Assembly (NCBI GenBank): GCA_964506645.1 | Contig: CAZDML010000019.1 | Span: forward strand, 1-23,042 | Source of the DNA: CAZDML01 sp964506645 | GTDB lineage: Bacteria; Elusimicrobiota; Elusimicrobia; 2-01-FULL-59-12 | Reading direction: 5' to 3' | DNA: 23,042 nucleotides | In this document: positions 8,501 to 15,232 of the stretch, piece after piece | How the letters are laid out: each line of letters opens with the position of its first letter | How positions within the stretch are numbered: the first letter of the stretch is position 1 | The notes under the pieces: model-generated | What the model saw: only the letters and a program-made list of their open reading frames with translations | The model's database searches: none | Told to the model about the DNA's origin: nothing | Program-made: the position numbers and the translations under genes

Positions 8501-8982
8501 GTGAACATTTCAAAGAGACGTTCGACCAAGTGCGTCAGAATTTTAAACAACTCTATCAGACCCTCTTCCGAGGCGGTGAAGCCGATGTTATCTTAACCGA
8601 TGAGCACAACCTGGCGGAAACGGGCATTGATATCGTTGCCCAGCCTCCAGGAAAGAAACTTCAGAACATCGCCCTACTCTCTGGCGGCGAAAAAGCGCTA
8701 ACCGCGATCGCCCTCTTGTTTGCGTTCTTCATGGTCAAGCCCAGCCCCTTCTGCCTTCTCGACGAAGTGGACGCCCCTCTCGATGAAGCCAATGTGGGCC
8801 GCTTTATTGAATTGGTGAAGTCCTTTGCCGGAAAGACCCAGTTCATCATGATTACCCACAATAAGCGCACCATGGAAATGGCCGATATTATTTACGGCGT
8901 TACCATGGCAGAGCTGGGCGTATCCAGCCTCATCTCCATGAAAATGGAGTCCAAAAAACCGACTGAGGTTGTCGCCGCCTAA
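5512..8982 (+). CDS. smc: chromosome segregation protein SMC
   Basis: This 1156-residue ATPase is the usual length for bacterial SMC, the core of the condensin that organises and segregates the chromosome. The N-terminus VRLKRLEMVGFKSFADKT is typical, and Walker A is GPNGCGKS at residues 31-38. Two long Glu/Gln/Lys-rich coiled-coil arms flank a hinge at roughly residues 517-650. The C-terminal head has the ABC signature LSGGEK (1056-1061) and Walker B with Asp1084-Glu1085 (LLDEVDAPLDEAN). The start is GTG, with a strong Shine-Dalgarno site. The kleisin partners ScpA and ScpB are not in the window. Eight bases separate it from the next gene. Confidence 0.97.
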   Translation: MRLKRLEMVGFKSFADKTRVEFEPGVTAVIGPNGCGKSNISDSIRWALGEMSAKSLRSQQMMDVIFNGTANRPAQGMSEVALTFDNSSHQLPIDYTEVTVARRLFRSGESEYYINKTQCRLKDIRDLFLDTGVGNDGYYVMAQGKIEFILSAKPEDRRELFEEAAGVAKYKARREEAIRRLNKVEQDMLRLNDSLAIYKQQMDNLDAAVRKAKQHQKIQEELRTMEIATLLHSIVNTQTQWTTLHSQHEETANTLSQLKQALLERESQVTENRSKAESMEQDVLDLQRKVAQVESEWAKAETEKNAAIEREAEIKVLQVRFQEEVSQLQKNLTEGTAKQADLTQEVETLKAVFREKNDAYKAEDEKGQTELHEAQTLQRSLETTKSRLLELVRLISHHRNETVRLTSLSVRHEEAAKSKKRELEKVQQKRQTLEEQIRSQETTTAQSREQLAGLESRHGAIEEQQTRNTDKLQEVDSAIQSARERIARLEAEKVSLERWLSQDPVALASHFIRQQNLPGIHGPISSIFKTSEPYQRLLDRALGDRAHFFIADTLNDAQAAIRTLSDERQGWATFIVLDRLTQSEQHAASDTGETRSLADVVECDARFAPVLQYLIGRTFYVGATLFEESVLRGGADPIGESFQATPTDLIRLNQELSSLTETLNALNTTKGELKTLLADLQTQKSSFIKEHQEAKVAVQVQEENLQRIREDYKLTETEERVLQHEESESLQAITQAQATLEKEGALLATLESEHQGLQETTHSQDSALLELRQTIQVHQAHISQLRLDAETTRERYTGRERDLENTHREMESLTQRITQNQKDFSDNQERLTQLAALQTEKTGLLETLQVARDSQNSQLNDLLRQRQDVQERLHREERELAEQRDALSQAQTRAQEAEFQARTLEQEKTRLEQTLQDTYQLSVEEAQSHYAEVQPNGEELARLRRRMESLGAVNLAAPEEHAQLEERYHFLLTQQQDLLKAKDDLHQAISKINATTREHFKETFDQVRQNFKQLYQTLFRGGEADVILTDEHNLAETGIDIVAQPPGKKLQNIALLSGGEKALTAIALLFAFFMVKPSPFCLLDEVDAPLDEANVGRFIELVKSFAGKTQFIMITHNKRTMEMADIIYGVTMAELGVSSLISMKMESKKPTEVVAA

Positions 8983-8990
8983 TCCATTTT

Positions 8991-9713
8991 ATGGAACAGC
9001 TCCGCATTCTACGCGGGCGTGTTGATAAATTGACGTTGGCTAATGCTCTGCAAGAAATTAAGCAGAGAGTTGCCAGTGATACTTTCCATCACATCGTTAC
9101 AGCCAACACCCTCATGCTACTGGAAGCCGAACGCGATCCAGAACTCCTGAACATCCTTGAAAAAGCATCACTCGTTGTCCCCGAATCCTGGGGCATCGCC
9201 TGGGCGAGCCGTCAGAAAAATGAGCCCTTATCCGAGTACATTCCAGGCATCGATCTGATGATGGAAATGTGCAAAATGGCAGGCCAAGGCAATTACTCTG
9301 TTTATCTCTTGGGAGGAAAACCGGGCGTTGCCCAGCAAACAGGTGAAATCCTCAAGCTTGTGTTTCCTGGCTTACGTATCGCAGGAGCGCACCACGGTTA
9401 TTTCCAGTCGAGTGAAGAACCCGATTTGATCGCAGAAATCCGTTCCTTGCGCCCGGATTTCCTTTTTGTTGGCATGAGTGTACCCCGACAAGAAAAATGG
9501 ATTTCCAAGCATCTCTCCTATCTTGAGTCGCGTTGCGCGATGGGCGTGGGGGGGAGTTTTGATGTCATTTCTGGCCAGTTGAAGCGTGCGCCGAACTGGA
9601 TGCGCCAGATGGGGGTGGAGTGGGTGTACCGCACCATCCAAGAACCTTGGCGTCTTAAGCGTATCAAAGGCCTGCCCGTCTTTATGTGGCGTGTCATGCG
9701 CGAACTGCCTTAA
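8991..9713 (+). CDS. WecG/TagA/CpsF-family glycosyltransferase (GT26)
   Basis: This 240-residue protein belongs to the family that transfers N-acetylmannosamine-type sugars onto lipid-linked intermediates for teichoic acid, enterobacterial common antigen or polysaccharide synthesis at the inner membrane face. Family features seen are TANT (Thr37, Asn39), IPGIDLM (84-90), GGKPGVA (108-114) and GMSVPRQEKW (161-170, with Gln167). The pocket residues reported for the Thermoanaerobacter TagA are changed at two places: the proposed base Asp65 is Glu65 (PESWGI) and Arg83 is Tyr83. The C-terminal WRLKRIKGLP stretch is the basic, amphipathic tail typical for membrane contact. No Shine-Dalgarno site is seen, and the gene is flanked by gaps of 8 and 3 bases. 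Sugar and acceptor are unknown. Confidence 0.9.
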   Translation: MEQLRILRGRVDKLTLANALQEIKQRVASDTFHHIVTANTLMLLEAERDPELLNILEKASLVVPESWGIAWASRQKNEPLSEYIPGIDLMMEMCKMAGQGNYSVYLLGGKPGVAQQTGEILKLVFPGLRIAGAHHGYFQSSEEPDLIAEIRSLRPDFLFVGMSVPRQEKWISKHLSYLESRCAMGVGGSFDVISGQLKRAPNWMRQMGVEWVYRTIQEPWRLKRIKGLPVFMWRVMRELP

Positions 9714-9716
9714 ACC

Positions 9717-11360
9717 ATGCGTTTATCCATCATTCGCCTTACTACAGGCGCCATTCTTCTGGCAGCCCTACCTCTGAACGCCGCTTCCTTTAATTCCGCA
9801 TTTAAACTGAAGGTCTATGAACGCGGGCAGGGCGACGAACCGCCGCATGTGATCGGATTTACACCACTAAGAGAAGGGAAAGCCATCGACTTTCCGTCTC
9901 GCTCGGAGTGGTATGTGAAGCCCATCGGGTCGCTTGACCACGATACGTTTGAGCGTCTGCTTGAAGAAGTGCGGCAGAAGAAAATTCCGGGTCTCGACCT
10001 GTCTAACCGGTGGGATATTACAGATGAAGATTTGGTGAGCATCGGAAGCCTAGAGCGCCTGCAAACCCTGTATCTCTCCAAGACAAAAATGACAGACGCG
10101 GGGATGCCAGCCCTGGCGACGCTGAAAAATCTTCACACCCTTGAACTCAATAACCGCATTACCAATGCGGGGCTCACTCCGCTGCAATTGCTACCCAAAC
10201 TCGAAGACCTAACGCTCATCGGTGGGAAAATTTCGGACAAGGGTGCACTGGCTATTCTCCCCTCGTTAAAACAACTGAAGCGGCTTACACTAAGTGATAC
10301 GGCCATTACCGATAACGGCCTGAAAGCTCTTGCCTCGCTGACCAAACTCGAAGCACTCTTGTTGCCCTCGGGCATTACCGATCGCGGCATCGCAGCCCTG
10401 ATTTCTCTGGTTTCTCTCAAGGAACTCGACCTCACCCGTACGCTGGTCTCCGACCGGGGATTAGAAACGCTCCGTTCCCTCAAGAACCTGAAGATTCTGT
10501 ATTTAAATAACCGCATCACTGACCAGGGCATTGCCACACTCGCCGCCTTACACTCCCTGGAAAAGCTCGATGCCAGCGGCTGCCCACTCACCAACACGGC
10601 GTTAAACACCCTTGCTGGGATGAAACACCTCAGAGCGCTCGCACTGGGGGGGACAAAAATCACCGATGCGGGGCTGCCGTTCTTGGCATCTTTGCCCGAA
10701 CTTGAAACGCTTGAACTGAGTGACACCAAAATTACGCATGGCGGGTTAGCACTTTTGGTGGGGGCCAAACAGCTGGAAACACTTTCGCTCTCCTGGCAGC
10801 GTCTGACCGAGCAGGATGTGCTTCATCTGGCTCAATTTCCGAAGCTCACCGAGGTCATTCTTAATGGAACACCCTTACCACAAACCGTTTTCGAGCAGTT
10901 GAAGACCATGGCTCTCTTGAAACAAAAACAGCGGGTGCATACGGGTAACACCCCGATGCCTAAATCCATCACGCCTCAACCTGCGGCAACGTCGGTTCCT
11001 GCCAAATCGCTACCGAATGAAATTCTGCGGGTGAATCCTCTTAAGACGTCACCGGCATCACCGCCCCCTCCCTCGATACCGTCCCATAGCCTTGCTCCGG
11101 TAGAAATTCCGCTCGTCACTCCAACGACTGCCAGCAATGCGCAGGGGGTCGTCTTTCAACAGGTGCCGGTAAAAAATGCGCCTGGGGCACCACAGCTCAC
11201 TGGGTTACGACGCCTTCAGCAGATTCAAGCTCAGCAAAGCGATCCCGAAGATGTCACAGCCGCAACAGCGGGACCCAGTATCAAGGACCCGTTTGAGGCG
11301 ACCGGACCGGGGCTCGGAGAAATCGATGTCAGCGTAAGCCCTTCCAAGAAAAAGAAATAG
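9717..11360 (+). CDS. exported leucine-rich-repeat protein with Pro-rich C-terminal tail
   Basis: A signal peptide covers residues 1-22 (basic start, hydrophobic GAILLAALPL, likely cut after LNA), so the protein should leave the cytoplasm. Residues about 93-403 hold 13 leucine-rich repeats of the form L-x-L-x-x-T-x-ITD-x-GL-x-x-L-x-x-L, mostly 24 residues long with three 23-residue and two 25-residue units. Residues from about 404 to 547 are low-complexity, rich in Pro, Ala and Ser, ending in KKKK. No enzyme motif, sortase signal or membrane anchor is seen. LRR proteins of this type usually bind other proteins or surfaces; the partner is unknown. It starts three bases after the glycosyltransferase without a clear Shine-Dalgarno site. 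Confidence 0.85.
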   Translation: MRLSIIRLTTGAILLAALPLNAASFNSAFKLKVYERGQGDEPPHVIGFTPLREGKAIDFPSRSEWYVKPIGSLDHDTFERLLEEVRQKKIPGLDLSNRWDITDEDLVSIGSLERLQTLYLSKTKMTDAGMPALATLKNLHTLELNNRITNAGLTPLQLLPKLEDLTLIGGKISDKGALAILPSLKQLKRLTLSDTAITDNGLKALASLTKLEALLLPSGITDRGIAALISLVSLKELDLTRTLVSDRGLETLRSLKNLKILYLNNRITDQGIATLAALHSLEKLDASGCPLTNTALNTLAGMKHLRALALGGTKITDAGLPFLASLPELETLELSDTKITHGGLALLVGAKQLETLSLSWQRLTEQDVLHLAQFPKLTEVILNGTPLPQTVFEQLKTMALLKQKQRVHTGNTPMPKSITPQPAATSVPAKSLPNEILRVNPLKTSPASPPPPSIPSHSLAPVEIPLVTPTTASNAQGVVFQQVPVKNAPGAPQLTGLRRLQQIQAQQSDPEDVTAATAGPSIKDPFEATGPGLGEIDVSVSPSKKKK

Positions 11361-11367
11361 ACAACAG

Positions 11368-11376
11368 TGCTATCAT
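11368..11376 (+). promoter_or_regulatory. possible extended -10 promoter for the rib genes
   Basis: TGCTATCAT fits an extended -10 (TG-n-TATAAT, five of six core matches). No -35 is present, but an A-rich tract lies upstream. A start site 7-8 bases downstream would coincide with the ribD ATG at 11384. This would lie within the 23-base gap after the LRR gene. Confidence 0.35.
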
Positions 11377-11383
11377 TGTGTCT

Positions 11384-12466
11384 ATGAATTCCGATATCCT
11401 GCATATGCAGCGGGCGCTTAAATTGGCCGAAAAGGGCAAAGGACGTGTTCATCCCAACCCCCTGGTCGGGTGTGTCATTGCACACGGCGATGAGATTGTT
11501 GGCGAAGGCTACCACATCGCCTTTGGCCGAGCCCATGCCGAGGTCGAGGCTTTACAGAAGGCCGGAGTCAAAGCCCGCGGCGCCACAGCCTATGTCACCC
11601 TCGAGCCTTGCGCTCATTGGGGGAAGACCCCTCCTTGCACAGAAGCCCTGATTCAAGCAGGCATAAAGCGGGTTGTGGCTGCCATGAAGGACCCCAATCC
11701 ACGCGTCGCCGGCCGCGGCTTTTCGGCACTCAAAAAAGCGGGTATCGAAGTTACAAGCGGTGTTATGGAACGGTATGCACAGGAAATGAATCGTGCCTTC
11801 GTGGTCTGGGTCACGGAACAACGGCCTTATGTCACCCTGAAAGTGGCAAGTTCACTGGATGGAAAAACCGCCACCCGGACCGGGCAATCGCAGTGGATTA
11901 CCAGCCCACAATCTCGTTCTGCCGGACACCAGTGGAGAACGGAAGCCGACGCTATCGCCGTGGGCATTCATACAATCCTGAATGACAATCCATCGCTCAC
12001 GGCGCACGGCAAAGGACGCAATCCCGTTCGTATTATTTTTGACAGTCATCTCAAAACACCCACCGCAGCGCGGTGTCTGCGTGAACCTGGACAAACTTGG
12101 ATTCTCACTACTGCCCAAGGAACGTCTTCCAAAGCCAAGGCATTAAAACGAAGGGGAGCGGTGATTCATACTGTCCCTGCACATCAGAAGCAAATCGATC
12201 TTTCCAAAGCCCTCCCACTTTTGGCGCGCGAAGGCGTTGCGCATCTGCTTGTCGAAGGAGGCGCCACACTCCATGCCTCTTTTGTAGAAGCCAAACTCGT
12301 CGATGAAGTGGTGTGGTATCTGGCGCCTCTGCTCATTGGAGGAACATTGGCCAAGCCGGCCATCGGAGGTAGGGGGGTCTCAACATTGACCCAAGCCAGC
12401 CGACTGAAAGATCTTCTCATGTACCGTCTGGGTGACGACCTCTGTATTCGCGGAAAACTCCACTAA
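11384..12466 (+). CDS. ribD: bifunctional diaminohydroxyphosphoribosylaminopyrimidine deaminase / 5-amino-6-(5-phosphoribosylamino)uracil reductase
   Basis: This 360-residue enzyme carries out the second and third steps of riboflavin synthesis, deaminating and then reducing the pyrimidine from GTP with NADPH. The N-terminal deaminase has the zinc site His51-Ala-Glu53, Cys76 and Cys85 (EPCAHWGKTPPC). The reductase starts near residue 147 (RPYVTLKVASSLDGKTA) and includes HLLVEGGATLHASF and LAPLLIGG. ATG 11384 is chosen because it gives the usual short lead before MQRALKLA; GTG 11378 is a less likely alternative. No Shine-Dalgarno site is visible. Riboflavin synthase follows two bases later. Confidence 0.95.
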   Translation: MNSDILHMQRALKLAEKGKGRVHPNPLVGCVIAHGDEIVGEGYHIAFGRAHAEVEALQKAGVKARGATAYVTLEPCAHWGKTPPCTEALIQAGIKRVVAAMKDPNPRVAGRGFSALKKAGIEVTSGVMERYAQEMNRAFVVWVTEQRPYVTLKVASSLDGKTATRTGQSQWITSPQSRSAGHQWRTEADAIAVGIHTILNDNPSLTAHGKGRNPVRIIFDSHLKTPTAARCLREPGQTWILTTAQGTSSKAKALKRRGAVIHTVPAHQKQIDLSKALPLLAREGVAHLLVEGGATLHASFVEAKLVDEVVWYLAPLLIGGTLAKPAIGGRGVSTLTQASRLKDLLMYRLGDDLCIRGKLH

Positions 12467-12468
12467 CC

Positions 12469-13050
12469 ATGTTTACCGGACTCATTCAAGCCATAGGAAA
12501 AGTGATAAAATACGACGGAAGAACCCTCGTAGTGCGCACTCCTTTTTCCAAACTTCACATCGGAGAAAGCATGAGCATCGAAGGGGTCTGTTTGACCGTA
12601 ACGCGCCGCGCTGCAAGCACGGCCACATTTCATGTAGGACCGGAAACGGCACGCATTACGACCCTGGGGGAACTTTCCGTTGGACAGGCGCTCAATCTGG
12701 AACGTGCGCTACGCTGGGGAGACCGCATCGGGGGCCATTGGGTGACCGGCCATGTGGAACAGACCGGAACGATCAAACACATCAAACCCTCTGGAAAAAT
12801 TTTCTGGGTCACCGTAGAAGTGCCGAAAAAGATGACGCGTTACATCACGAGCAAAGGCAGCCTGGCTCTTGACGGGATCAGTCTAACGGTTGTATCGAAG
12901 CGCAACCGACTCATTGATTTGATGATTATCCCGCACACGTGGACGCACACAACACTCAGCCGGAAAAAAGCAGGAGCGCGCGTTAACTTGGAAGCCGATG
13001 TACTAGCCAAGTATGCCCTCGGAAAAATCAAACGTTTACGCTTCAACTAA
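12469..13050 (+). CDS. ribE: riboflavin synthase (alpha chain)
   Basis: This 193-residue enzyme dismutates two 6,7-dimethyl-8-ribityllumazine molecules to riboflavin and the pyrimidine precursor. The N-terminus MFTGLIQ is the family hallmark. Two similar lumazine-binding beta-barrel domains can be seen, roughly residues 1-95 and 96-185, each with a GESMSIEGVCLTV or GSLALDGISLTV type segment. GDRIGGHWVTGHVE around residues 84-97 matches the conserved GGH-x-V-x-GHV motif. It is slightly shorter than the usual 200-220 residues. It starts two bases after ribD and ends three bases before ribBA. Confidence 0.95.
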   Translation: MFTGLIQAIGKVIKYDGRTLVVRTPFSKLHIGESMSIEGVCLTVTRRAASTATFHVGPETARITTLGELSVGQALNLERALRWGDRIGGHWVTGHVEQTGTIKHIKPSGKIFWVTVEVPKKMTRYITSKGSLALDGISLTVVSKRNRLIDLMIIPHTWTHTTLSRKKAGARVNLEADVLAKYALGKIKRLRFN

Positions 13051-13053
13051 TCT

Positions 13054-14265
13054 ATGTCATTCGCCAGTATTCCCGAAGCCATCGCTGACATCCGCAAAGG
13101 ACGTCTCGTTATTGTGGTCGATGATCCTGACCGCGAGAACGAGGGGGATCTCATTTGTGCCGCCTCCAAAGTCACGCCCGATTTAATTAACTTCATGGCC
13201 AAATACGGCCGCGGGCTCATCTGCCTGCCGGTCATCGGCAAACGCCTGGATGATTTAAAAATTACCCCCATGGTAGAGCAGGGCAAAGAAGTTCGCGATG
13301 CCGCCTTTACCATTTCCGTGGATGCCAAGCACGGCACGACCACCGGGGTGTCTGCCTCGGACCGCGCACGCACCATCAAAACGCTCATCAATCCTAAAAC
13401 AAAAGCCGATGATTTGTCTCGCCCTGGCCACATCTTCCCACTGCGTTACCGCGATGGGGGCGTACTCGTCCGCGCAGGCCATACCGAAGCCGCCATCGAC
13501 CTGGCCAAAATGGCAGGACTCTACCCCGCTGGCGTCATCTGCGAAATCATGAACGAAGACGGTACCATGGCGCGCATGCCGCAACTCAAACAATTTGCCA
13601 AAAAACATCATCTGAAGATGATCACGATCTCAGGCTTGATTGAGTACCGCCGAAAAACAGAAAAACTCGTCAATCGCCTTGTTACCTCCAAACTCCCGAC
13701 CCGTTACGGTGATTTTACGCTGCACCTCTATGAAGATGCTCTAAATCAGGAACACCATCTGGCGATCGTGCATGGCGACGTGTCTGGAAAAAAAGAAATT
13801 TTAGTCCGTGTGCACTCGGCCTGTTTTACCGGAGACACCCTCGGGTCCCTACGCTGCGACTGTGGCGACCAGCTGCGCCGGGCTCTGGAACGCGTCTCGC
13901 AGGAAGGTCGTGGAGTCGTCCTCTACATGCACCAGGAAGGACGTGGCATTGGACTGGAAAACAAACTTAAAGCCTACTCTCTCCAGGATCGCGGTATGGA
14001 TACCGTTGAAGCCAACGAAGCACTTGGATTCAAGCCCGACTTACGACAATACGGCATCGGCGCACAAATTCTGGCCGATCTGGGTCTGTCCAGCATTCGA
14101 CTCATGACCAACAACCCACGAAAAATTGTCGGCATCGAGGGCTACGGACTGACGGTGACGCGGCGAGTCCCGCTGGAAATTCCACCCAACAGCACGAACA
14201 AGCGCTATTTGAAGACAAAAAAAGATAAACTAGGTCACTTACTTGAACAGCTTTCGGTGAAATAA
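13054..14265 (+). CDS. ribBA: bifunctional 3,4-dihydroxy-2-butanone-4-phosphate synthase / GTP cyclohydrolase II
   Basis: This 403-residue fusion supplies both precursors of riboflavin. The N-terminal RibB half has DDPDRENEGDLI (residues 23-34) for metal and substrate binding and RAGHTEAAIDL with the catalytic His. The RibA half begins around residue 205 and has the zinc cysteines Cys257, Cys268 and Cys270 (SLRCDCGDQL), HQEGRGIGL, and the DTVEAN and TNNPRK segments of GTP cyclohydrolase II. All expected catalytic motifs are present, so both activities are probably live, unlike some RibBA proteins with one dead half. The gap from riboflavin synthase is three bases, and ribH starts two bases after the stop. 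Confidence 0.96.
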   Translation: MSFASIPEAIADIRKGRLVIVVDDPDRENEGDLICAASKVTPDLINFMAKYGRGLICLPVIGKRLDDLKITPMVEQGKEVRDAAFTISVDAKHGTTTGVSASDRARTIKTLINPKTKADDLSRPGHIFPLRYRDGGVLVRAGHTEAAIDLAKMAGLYPAGVICEIMNEDGTMARMPQLKQFAKKHHLKMITISGLIEYRRKTEKLVNRLVTSKLPTRYGDFTLHLYEDALNQEHHLAIVHGDVSGKKEILVRVHSACFTGDTLGSLRCDCGDQLRRALERVSQEGRGVVLYMHQEGRGIGLENKLKAYSLQDRGMDTVEANEALGFKPDLRQYGIGAQILADLGLSSIRLMTNNPRKIVGIEGYGLTVTRRVPLEIPPNSTNKRYLKTKKDKLGHLLEQLSVK

Positions 14266-14266
14266 A

Positions 14267-14797
14267 ATGGTCGCATCCAAACGCACAACAGATCTTCCCA
14301 AAAACGCAGCCGCCGGCAAAAAAATTGCCATCGTCATCTCCCGCTATCACAGTGACATTACGGATCAACTATTAAAAGGCGCGCAGAATGTCCTTGAATC
14401 TTACGGAGCTAAAAAAAGCGATATTTCGGTTGTATGGGTTCCTGGATCCTTTGAAATTCCTGTCACGGCACGAGCGGTTCTCGATCATCAAGAGCCCGAC
14501 GCTGTGATCTGCCTGGGTGTCATTATTAAAGGCGAAACCACGCACAACGAATACATTGCGCGTGAAGTCGCCCGAGGCATCTCCCAATTGGCACTACAGA
14601 CCGGAAAGCCAGTAACGTTTGGCGTTCTTACGCCGAACTCCGAAGATCAAGCCAAGGCTCGTTCTGGAGGCACTAAAGGCCACAAAGGGGAAGAAGCAGC
14701 CGAAACAGCCGTGGAAATGATCGCTTTGTTAGACAGCATTAAGAAAGGTCCTGCGAAGTCGCAAAAAAGCGTGGGATTTGGCATTCAAGAAGACTAA
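14267..14797 (+). CDS. ribH: 6,7-dimethyl-8-ribityllumazine synthase
   Basis: This 176-residue enzyme joins the ribitylamino-pyrimidine to dihydroxybutanone phosphate, the step before riboflavin synthase; the family forms pentamers or icosahedral shells. The conserved elements are PGSFEIP (residues 59-65), GVIIKGETTHNEY with catalytic His93, and GVLTPNSEDQAKARSG. The first 18 or so residues are a basic extension beyond most homologues, and the segment after EMIALLD at the C-terminus is also extended. A weak GGTGA site at the end of ribBA precedes the ATG. It completes a full riboflavin pathway with the three genes upstream, except for the unlinked phosphatase. Confidence 0.95.
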   Translation: MVASKRTTDLPKNAAAGKKIAIVISRYHSDITDQLLKGAQNVLESYGAKKSDISVVWVPGSFEIPVTARAVLDHQEPDAVICLGVIIKGETTHNEYIAREVARGISQLALQTGKPVTFGVLTPNSEDQAKARSGGTKGHKGEEAAETAVEMIALLDSIKKGPAKSQKSVGFGIQED

Positions 14798-14821
14798 ATA
14801 CGTTCGTTCTTTGAAGGCATT

Positions 14822-15229
14822 ATGGCCGGTACACGACGTCAAGGCCGAGAGGCCGCACTTCAGTTGATCTACTTGTATGACACTTGCCGGCTCCCTCCGG
14901 CTGAAGTGCCAGAGGCTGTCTATTCAGAGCAATCGCTGGACACGAAAACGAAAGAGTTCGCCAAGCATCTGGCATCCGGCACAATCGAAAGCCAGACCGA
15001 GATTGATCCGTTGATCGTGCAGTATGCAGCGAACTGGACTCTGGAACGTATGGCGACGATCGATCGCTGCATTTTGCGAATGGCTTCATTTGAACTTCTT
15101 AAAGATCTCAACACTCCGGTCAGTGTCGTGATTAACGAAGCTGTTGAAATTGCAAAAAAATACTCCACCGCGGAATCCAGTAAATTTGTCAATGGCCTGC
15201 TGGATAAGATTAAATTAGGGCGTAAATAA
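14822..15229 (+). CDS. nusB: transcription antitermination factor NusB
   Basis: This 135-residue all-helical RNA-binding protein acts with NusE (S10) at boxA sites to keep RNA polymerase processive through rRNA operons. It opens with RRQGREAALQLIYLYD, the usual arginine-rich start, and has the conserved ERMATIDRCILRMASFELL and VVINEAVEIAKKYS-x-x-x-SSKFVNGLLDKI segments. The length is typical. A GAAGG site lies just before the ATG. The ribH-nusB pair is widely conserved, as in E. coli. Confidence 0.96.
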   Translation: MAGTRRQGREAALQLIYLYDTCRLPPAEVPEAVYSEQSLDTKTKEFAKHLASGTIESQTEIDPLIVQYAANWTLERMATIDRCILRMASFELLKDLNTPVSVVINEAVEIAKKYSTAESSKFVNGLLDKIKLGRK

Positions 15230-15232
15230 CGC

